This document shows positions 56,928-64,000 of a DNA stretch of 64,000 nucleotides, piece after piece. A program made the translations under genes and the position numbers. Below the pieces are notes generated by a model. That model was not told the origin of the DNA, made no database searches, and was given only the letters and a program-made list of their open reading frames with translations. The DNA is taken from assembly GCA_030998225.1 (NCBI GenBank), contig JAPYXD010000746.1, positions 1,674,001 to 1,738,000 on the forward strand, in the 5' to 3' direction. This DNA comes from Diplolepis rosae (lineage: Eukaryota; Arthropoda; Insecta; Hymenoptera; Diplolepididae). Position 1 is the stretch's first letter; each line of letters opens with the position of its first letter.

Positions 56928-57521
56928 CACATCAGAAATTTTAAATAAATATAATTATTATAATTATTCTTGAAACATTCTTAATTAATTTCAGATGAAA
57001 ATAATAACTTTTTCTACAAAAAAATGAATTTCTATTTTCTATAAACAAAATAAGTTCAAAATAAGCAGGAAAAAGGTTATATAGCTGCAAAGAAGTGAAA
57101 TTATAAAATTCTGTATCTTTTTTAATTTTGACCACCAAAACATAAAAGCCACCACCTAACGACCACCAAACGACCACCTAACAACCACCAAACGATTCCA
57201 AAAATAAAAAGTACGATATTTAGTAGTTGCAGTGCTAACTTCACAGACATCAATCCATTGCATTTCATCCGAATTCTTTCAGTGAAATATAAATATCGAA
57301 GAAAGCACTTTTATATCTTTTTACAAAATGGATTTGTATAAGAAATATAGTGTCGTTGATGTTGCATTCAAAATCCATTTAGCATTTCTGTAGCTTCCTT
57401 AATTTCAGAAAATTTAACTGAACAAGATAAAAATATTTTATTCAGTATGAGATTTCGAATGGAATATTATCAATACTGTATAAAAGTTTCACTAATTTTT
57501 TGTTCCTTTGCTTTTGTTTAG

Positions 57522-58203
57522 AGATTTTTTGGCACTATCAGATTATCTGGAGGAACAAATGATCATCCTTGTACACCAACCTTCTTGCAAATATACAAGA
57601 TATTAGCTGCCTTTAGCATTTTGAAACCTCCAAAGCTTGGAAATTGTAGTACTTTCGATGGCAACCCTCCACAGCCCTTAATAACAATTTCAAAATTCAA
57701 AGAATCACATCAAGTCGAATAGTAAAAGCGCAATTCAAGAAATTCGAGAAAAGTTAAAAGCAATAATCGATTGTGAAGACACTGATTTTAGTGATTTTGT
57801 AGATGCATGAGTAGCGCACGATTATGCTTTACCAGCTGTTAGAAATTGTTTGATTTTATACACAACTGGTCGTATAACAGCTTACATTAAACAGCACACT
57901 CAGTGTTCGACATGCTTAAATGCATTTTTGACTACTTCTGAAATTAATGCAGATACAATATCTTTTTCTTATGATCAGTTACCTGAAAGTTTGAGTAGAT
58001 TTGCAAAAATAAATGAAGATTTCATACATCCAAATGTTAAGTTCTACAAGCTTATCACAGTTGTCGAATATCTATTTAACAAATATTGCCGGTCTAGGAA
58101 TACTTTTGATCTAATTCTAGACGATTTAATTTTATCTGAAGAAACAAAATTTATTTTTCAATGCAAAGAACATGCCAATGAAGTTGTAGAGATGTTAGCA
58201 TAA
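57522..58203 (+). pseudogene. P-type (THAP9-like) transposase C-terminal relic
   Basis: After an acceptor-like CTTTTGTTTAG, the frame reads RFFGTIRLSGGTNDHPCTPT and FLQIYKILAAFSILKPPK, the segment that follows the catalytic glutamate in P/THAP9 transposases. Stops occur after SHQVE (about 57720). Reading continues in another frame with a TGA near 57809, then CLILYTTGRITAYIKQHTQC and KFYKLITVVEYLFNKYCRSR to TAA at 58201. The N-terminal two thirds are absent; element C is inserted about 270 bp upstream. It belongs to a different P lineage from the element at 835. Confidence 0.8.
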
Positions 58204-58739
58204 GTGATTTAATTTTATTTTAAATAAGAATAAGACAATTCGTAAGTCAGGAAATGGCTGAAATTTAAAAATTTAGCGTCTTGAAAAAAAGCATGCCAAG
58301 CTTTGCGACACTTAACTAGTCATCATCAATCTGTACATATTAAAAATTTAAAATATGTTAAAAATATGTACTAGCAAATTTTATAGTCATGAATATTTTT
58401 TGTTACATTTACAAATTTTTAATTGAGTATATATTTCCCTTCGCATGGTTTTTTATGTTGAACATAAGGCTTAACAAAATATTTATTTTTCACTTTATTC
58501 GTTTGAAGCTGGAAAATGAATATGGAAAATACTTCTATTTAGAAACTTAAGCTTTTTATTTATTTTTAAATATATTTTCAATTATATGGGAATAACATAA
58601 AAAAAATTTTGTTCAGGGTCTCAAGTTTTCTTCATGCCTATGGAAAATGTGTATTTTATGTCCTAGAATCATTTTAGGAACATTTTTTCATTTCATATTG
58701 TTCAGAAACTTAATTATTTAAAATTTTTTAAATATTTGT
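58204..58739. other. AT-rich 3' flank of the P-type relic
   Basis: No frame. It contains the 58335-58400 stretch that reappears inverted at 52350-52415, probably the 3' UTR or terminal region of the old P element. Confidence 0.5.
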
Positions 58740-59075
58740 CTATTAGTACAATGCTTTCGTAGAGCGTGCCGCGTGCAGCGCCGCTCTGGTGAGAAAACTT
58801 CGCACATAGAAACTATAATCACTAAGGAACCGCCATTTTGTTTTTAGTCGGACAGGGCCAGCCCCCGGAATCTCTGGAGTTGAAAATGTCACAGATGATG
58901 ACCGTTGGCCACCCTGGCGCTGGCTGTTCATGAGGCCGACCTTGTACAGATTAGCATTATAGAAAATTGAAATTTAACGTTTTTTGTGAAAAATTGGAGT
59001 CTGAAGTGCTTTTGTGTGCTTTTTAGGTAAATTGGAATGGTTTTAACAGTCGGTGATATAAAAATTTAAGTGAAA
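58740..59075 (+). promoter_or_regulatory. GC-rich putative promoter and leader with GCCATTTTG box
   Basis: GC content and CG dinucleotides rise sharply (AGAGCGTGCCGCGTGCAGCG). AACCGCCATTTTGTTTTT contains the core bound by YY1/Pho-type factors (GCCATnTTG). It lies directly upstream of a THAP-like start codon at 59076. Promoter function is inferred from position and composition only. Confidence 0.4.
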
Positions 59076-59116
59076 ATGCGGCAATTTGTTGCTGTAGGTT
59101 GCAAAACAGGCTACAC
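59076..59116 (+). pseudogene. THAP-domain first exon, orphan
   Basis: ATG followed by RQFVAVGCKTGYT and a GTAATG donor. THAP domains of P-type elements start much like this (M-x-x-F-C-A-V-x-G-C), but here the first zinc-binding Cys is Val. No second exon is seen before the satellite starts at 60230. It may be the 5' end of a P-type relic or of a gene that continues outside the window. Confidence 0.45.
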
Positions 59117-59499
59117 GTAATGCTTTGAAAAAGTGCATTGTTTTGGAGTTTATTTATCATGAGCGCCTTTAACTTATTAAAATTTAATCTCTACTAAATT
59201 TAAAACGCTTTGAATAAAAAAATCAACAAAGCTGACTCAAAATTTTTTGAATCAACAAACTGATTCAAAAAGTTTTGAATCTATCTTCAACAATCGATAC
59301 CTTTTTCTGAAAATGATAAATTTCTGTAAAATAAACTTTTTTTATAATGTTTTATAACAATTGGAGATATAATTGTTACTTGCATATTTTGTGAATTTAA
59401 ATTATCAAAATAAAAAAGTGTTTATATCAATAAAAAGGAAATTAGGCTTAAAAAACACACTATATTTGCGAATCAGGAACGTTTTTTATTTTTTGAAAT

Positions 59500-59800
59500 T
59501 GCACAATTTCTAAAGCAATGCGTATTATTAGTGATAAAGTATCTGACATAAAAATGAAGTATTACTACAAAGTCTATAATATTAATATACTTTGAACTTT
59601 GCATAACACTTAAAGTATTATTTATGATAAAATTTCTGGCATAAATATTAAGTATTACTATAAAGTTTACAATATTAATATACTTTGAACTTTGCATATC
59701 ACTTAAAGTATTATTTATAATAAAATTTCTGGCATAAAAATGAAGTATTATTATAAAGTTTATAATATTAATATACTTTGTATATCACATCAAGGATATT
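59500..59800. repeat. 92-bp tandem repeat, three units
   Basis: TAATATACTTTGAACTTTGC recurs 92 bp apart (about 59582 and 59674), with AAATTTCTGGCATAAA and AGTATTACTATAAAGTTTA in each unit. A third, truncated unit ends at 59790. No coding capacity. Confidence 0.85.
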
Positions 59801-60229
59801 CTCGTGGTCGACCCCTTGATCTCACTTTCAAACTAAAAAACAGTTCATAGGAACAGTTCATAGAAATAGGAAACAGGAAAAAAAGAAAGGAGAATCGTTC
59901 CCATCCCGTAGGGGGTAGGGGATCGATAGCCAGAACTCGAATTGAACAGAAAAAAATATTGCCAGAAGAACGCTAATTTCAGAGCGTACTAATGTCAGCA
60001 TGCAATGTAGGAAGACAAGAGTGGTTTATGGTTTCAAAAAAGCGTGAAAGTCGGTAAGGTAGGCAGGTTTTTAGAAAATAAAGAAACAGATGGTACGATG
60101 AATATATTTCTTATGAGGTTACTAAAGTCAGCTAAAGTATTCTGCGAAAATATTATTTTGAATGCGAATAAGTATTAGTGATGATTTTTCAAAGAGCTCG
60201 TCATTGTAAAAAGAAAACCAGGTGATCTA
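59801..60229. other. Short unique spacer
   Basis: Includes GGTCGACCCCTTGATCTC-like and CATCCCGTAGGGGGTAGGGG stretches. No frame or repeat is recognised before the satellite. Confidence 0.5.
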
Positions 60230-61347
60230 AGTGCTTAAAATACACCTTCCTCAGGGACGTTAAGCTGAGAACAGATATTTAAGATACCTGGTTTATATTT
60301 TAGATCCCGTCATTTTCAAAATTATATATAGTAGCCCAGGTGCTTGAAAAACATCTTCCTCAGGGAACTTAAGCTAAGAACTGAAAATTAAGATACCTAA
60401 TTCATATTTTAGAGATCCCGTCAATTTGAAAATTATATAGTAGTCCTGGTGTTTAAAATACATCTTCCTCAGGGAAATTAAGCTGAGAACTGAAAATTCA
60501 GATACCTTGTTCATATTTTAGAGATCCCGTCATTTTGAAAATTATATCTAGTAGTACAGGTGCTTAAAAAACATCTTCCTCAGGGAATTTAAGCTGAGAA
60601 CTGAAAATTCAGATACCTTCTTCATATTTTAGAGATCACGTCAGTTTGAAAATTATATCTAGTAGTCCAGGTGCTTAAAAAACATCTTCCTCGGGGAACC
60701 TAAGCTGAGAAGTGAAATTTAAGATACCTCGTTTATATATTAGAGATCCCGTCATTTGGAAAGTTATATCTAGTAGTACAGGTGCTTGAAAAACATCTTC
60801 ATCAGGGAACTTAAGCTAAGATGTGAAAATTAAGATACCTTCTTCATATTTTGGAGATCCCGTTATTTTGAAAATTATATCTAGTAGTCCAGGTGCTAAA
60901 AAAACATCTTCCTCGGGGAACATGAGATGAGAAGTGAAATTTAACAAACCTCATTTATATATTAGAGATCCCGTCATTTTGAAAATTATACCTAGTAGTC
61001 CAGGTGCTTGAAAAACATCTTCCTCAGGAAACTTAAGCTAAGAACTGAAAATTAAGATACCTAGTTCATATTTTAGAGATCCTGTCATTTTGAAAATAAT
61101 ACAGTAGTCCAGGTGCTTAAAAAACACCTTCCTCGGGGAACCTACGCTGAGAAGAGAAATTTATGATACCTCGTTTATATACTAGAGATCCCGTCATTTT
61201 GAAAATTATATCTAGTAGTCCAGGTGCTTAAAATACAACTTCCTCAGGGAATTTAAGCTGAGAACTGAAAATTCAGATACTTTCTTCATATTTTAGAGAC
61301 CCCGTCATTTTGAAAATTATATCTAGTAATCCAGGTGCTTAAAAAAC
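60230..61347 (-). repeat. 110-bp satellite, minus-oriented block
   Basis: About ten monomers with CAGGTGCTTAAAAAACATCT, TCCTCAGGGAA, TTAAGCTGAGAACTGAAAAT and TTTAGAGATCCCGTCATTTT. Two subtypes are distinguishable by GTTCATATTTTAGAG versus GTTTATATATTAGAG and tend to alternate after 60730. Confidence 0.93.
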
Positions 61348-61350
61348 CCC

Positions 61351-64000
61351 GTGGAAGATGTTTTTTAAGCACCTGGACTACTAGATATAATTTTAAAAAT
61401 GACGGGATCTCTAAAACATGAACAAGGTATCTTAATTTTCAGTTCTTAGCTTAAGTTCCCTGAGGAAGATGTTTTTCAAGCACCTGCACTACTAGATATA
61501 ATTTTCAAAATGACGGGATCTCTGAAATATGAACAAGGTATCTTAATTTTCAGTTCTCAGCTTAAATTCCCTGAGGAAGATGTATTTTAAGCACCTGGAC
61601 TACTATATATTATTTTCAAAATGACGGGATCTCTAATATATAAACGAGGTATCTTAAATTTCACTTCTAAGCTTAGGTTCCCTTAGGAAGATGTATTTTA
61701 AGCACCTGGACTACTAGATATAATTTTCAAAAAGACGGCATCTCTAATATATAATCGAGGTATCTTAAATTTCACGTCTCAGGTTAAGTTCCCCGAGGAA
61801 GATGTTTTTTAAGCACCTGGACTAATATATTATTTTCAAAATGACAGGATCTCTAAAATATGAACTAGGTATCTTAATTTTCAGTTCTCAGCTTAAATTC
61901 CCTAAGGAAGATGTATTTTAAGCACCTGGACTACTATATATAATTTTCAAAATGACGGGATCTCTAATATATAAACGAGGTATCTTAAATTTCACTTCTC
62001 AGCTTAGGTTCCCTTAGGAAGATGTATTTTAAGCACCTGGACTACTATATATAATTTTCAAAATGACGGGATCTCTAATATATAAACGAGTTATCTTAAA
62101 TTTCACTTCTCAGCTTAGGGTCCCCGAGGAAGATGTTTTTTAAGCACCTGGACTACTAGATATAATTTTCAAAATGACGGCATCTCTAATATATTAACGA
62201 GGTATCTTAAATTTCAATCCTCAGGTTAAGTTCCCCTAGGAAGATGTTTTTTAAGCACCTGGACTACTAGATATAATTTTCAAAATAACGGGATCTCTAA
62301 AATATGAAGAAGGTATATGAATTTTCAGTTCTCAGCTTAAATTCCCTAAGGAAGATGTATTTTAAGCACCTGGACTACTAGACATAATTTTCAAAATGAT
62401 GGGATCTCTAAAACATGAACAAGGTATCTGAATATTCAGTTCTCAGCTTAAGTTCCCTGAGGAAGATGTATTTTATGCACCTGGACTACTATATTATTTT
62501 CAAAATGACGGGATCTCTAAAATATGAACTAGGTATCTTAATTTTCAGTTCTTAGCTTAAGTTCCCTGAGGAAGATGTTTTTCAAGCACCTCGACTACTA
62601 GATATAATTTTCAAAATGACGGGATCTCTAGTATATAAACGAGGTATCTTAAATTTCTCTTCTCAGCGTAGGTTCCCCGAGGAAGGTGTTTTTTAAGCAC
62701 CTGGACTACTATATTTTTTTCAAAATCACAGGATCTCTAAAATATGAACAAGGTATCTTAATTTTCAGTTCTCAGCTTAAATTCCCTGAGGAAGATGTAT
62801 TTTAAGCACCTGGACTACTATATATAATTTTCAAAATGACGGGATCTCTAATATATAAACGAGGTATCTTAAATTTCACTTCTCAGCTTAGGTTCCCCGA
62901 GGAAGATGTTTTTTAAGCACCTGGACTACTATATAATTTTCAAAACGACGGGAACTCTAAAATATGAAGAACGTATCTGAATTTTCAGTTCTCAGCTTAA
63001 ATTCAATGAGGAAGATTTATTTTAAGCACCTGGATTAATAGATATAATTTTCAAAATGACGGGATCTCTAATATATAAACGTGGTATCTTAAATTTCAAT
63101 TCTCAGCTTAGGTTCCCCGAAGAAGATGTTTTTTAAGCACCTGGACTACTATATAATTTTCATAATGACGGGATCTCTAAAATATGAATTAGGTATCTTA
63201 ATTTTCAGTTTTTAGCTTAAGTTCCCTGAGGAAGATGTATTTTATGCACCTCGACTACTATATTAGTTTCAAAATGACAGGATTTCTAATATATAAACGA
63301 GGTATCTTATATTTCACTTCTCACGTTAAGATCCGCGTGGAAGATGTTTTATAAGCACCTGGACTACTATATAATTTTCAAAATGACAGGATCTCTAAAA
63401 TATGAACTAGGTATCTTAATTTTCAGTTCTCAGCTTAAGTTCCCTGAGGAAGATGTATTTTATGTACCTGGACTACTATATTATTTTCAAAATGACAGGA
63501 TCTCTAAAATATGAACTAGGTATCTTAATTTTCAGTTCTTAGCTTAAATTCCCTGAGTAAGATGTATTTTAAGCACCTGGACTACTATATATAATTTTCA
63601 AAATGACAGGATTTCTAATATATAAACGAGGTATCTTATATTTCACTTCTCACGTTAAGATCCGCGAGGAAGATGTATTTTATGCACCTGGACTACTATA
63701 TTATTTTCAAAATGACAGGATCTCTAAAATATGAACTAGGTATCTTAATTTTCAGTTCTTAGCTTACGTTCCCTGAGGAAAATGTTTTTCAAGCACCTGG
63801 ACTGCTAGATATAATTTTCAAAATGACGGGATCTCTAATATATAAACGAGGTATCTTGAATTTCACTCCTCAAGTTAAGTTCCCCGAGGAAGATGTTTTT
63901 TAAGCACCTGGACTACTAGATATAATTTTCAAAATAACGGGATCTCTAAAACATGAACAAGGTATCTGAATATTCAGTTCTCAGCTTAAGTTCCCTGAGG
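61351..64000 (+). repeat. 110-bp satellite, plus-oriented block, continues past the window
   Basis: About 24 monomers in the opposite orientation. Subtype A has TATATAAACGAGGTATCTTA with CTTAGGTTCCCCGAGG; subtype B has ATATGAACAAGGTATCTTA with CTTAAATTCCCTGAGG. From about 62515 to the end they mostly alternate B-A-B-A, giving a dimer of about 220 bp; before that, runs of the same subtype occur. The array is cut by the window edge. Confidence 0.95.

Larger units (their letters stand above)
52797..57251. mobile_element. Element C: 4.46-kb foldback element in a P-type relic
   Basis: Ends GATGTCTGTGAAGTTAGCAC and its complement; the heptamer AATCCAT flanks both sides (52790-52796, 57252-57258). 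Inverted homology spans 52797-53570 and 56715-57251, with tracts of GGTGGTCGTTAGGTGG and a TATAAAACC box facing inward (53400, 56880). The left arm has two extra repeats of about 165 bp carrying GTAGTGCTAACTTCAC, an internal echo of the terminus. Inside are a GGGCCCA-rich block, AT-rich DNA and repeat R copy 5. No transposase. Confidence 0.8.

Noticed and set aside
1..64000. tRNA or other structural RNA genes
   Set aside because: I looked for B-box-like GGTTCGA-TCC contexts and saw none with a matching acceptor stem; a covariance search would be decisive.

Overview
The window reads as a piece of AT-rich arthropod nuclear genome, most likely an insect and possibly a parasitoid hymenopteran (the order is a guess). 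The reasons are GT-AG introns, about 70% A+T, a DUF4806-type spliced gene, and P, hAT, mariner and Ty3/Gypsy elements together with many foldback MITEs. I see no rRNA, tRNA, CRISPR or prokaryotic features. Only one gene looks like an intact non-transposon gene; almost everything else is mobile or repetitive, much of it nested.

Layout. 1-834 and 6145-6290 are an 80-bp tandem repeat with a 480-bp higher-order period, split by a very young P-superfamily transposon (835-6144) with 345-bp terminal inverted repeats, a 7-bp target duplication and a 974-codon transposase frame lacking the first half of its THAP domain. 6424-9395 is a spliced transposase-like gene carrying two in-frame stops. 10180-12882 is a five-exon DUF4806-like gene that joins in phase; three of its four introns carry a foldback MITE. 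12970-17079 holds a 138-bp MITE, a 97-bp satellite, a dispersed 1.25-kb repeat (R) and a 1.6-kb palindrome.

18566-22432 (element A) and 29105-38476 (element B) are giant palindromes of one hAT-like family, with termini starting CAGTG. Element A has 1.72-kb arms and an 8-bp near-perfect target duplication. Element B has about 3.2-kb arms around a 3.45-kb loop that encodes a hAT transposase interrupted by one TAG codon. B's palindrome runs about 257 bp past its CAGTG termini into flanking DNA, so B may have arisen by inverted duplication in place, whereas A looks mobilised as a palindrome. Between them lie two mariner relics and a broken Tc1/mariner-like element with long repetitive ends.

39110-42295 is a collapsed Ty3/Gypsy relic (+) split by a 1.4-kb TA-flanked element. 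44097-48380 is a second truncated Gypsy element (-). 48485-57251 is a nest of inverted repeats: three more R copies, a 1-kb palindrome and a 4.46-kb foldback element (C) inserted into an old P-type relic whose transposase C-terminus survives at 57522-58203. A GC-rich block at 58740-59118 ends in a THAP-like first exon. 60230-64000 is a satellite of about 110-bp monomers, two subtypes, with an abrupt strand switch near 61350, running off the window edge.

Overall this is a transposon graveyard with some very recent activity. The most novel signal is the kilobase-arm palindromic hAT family.
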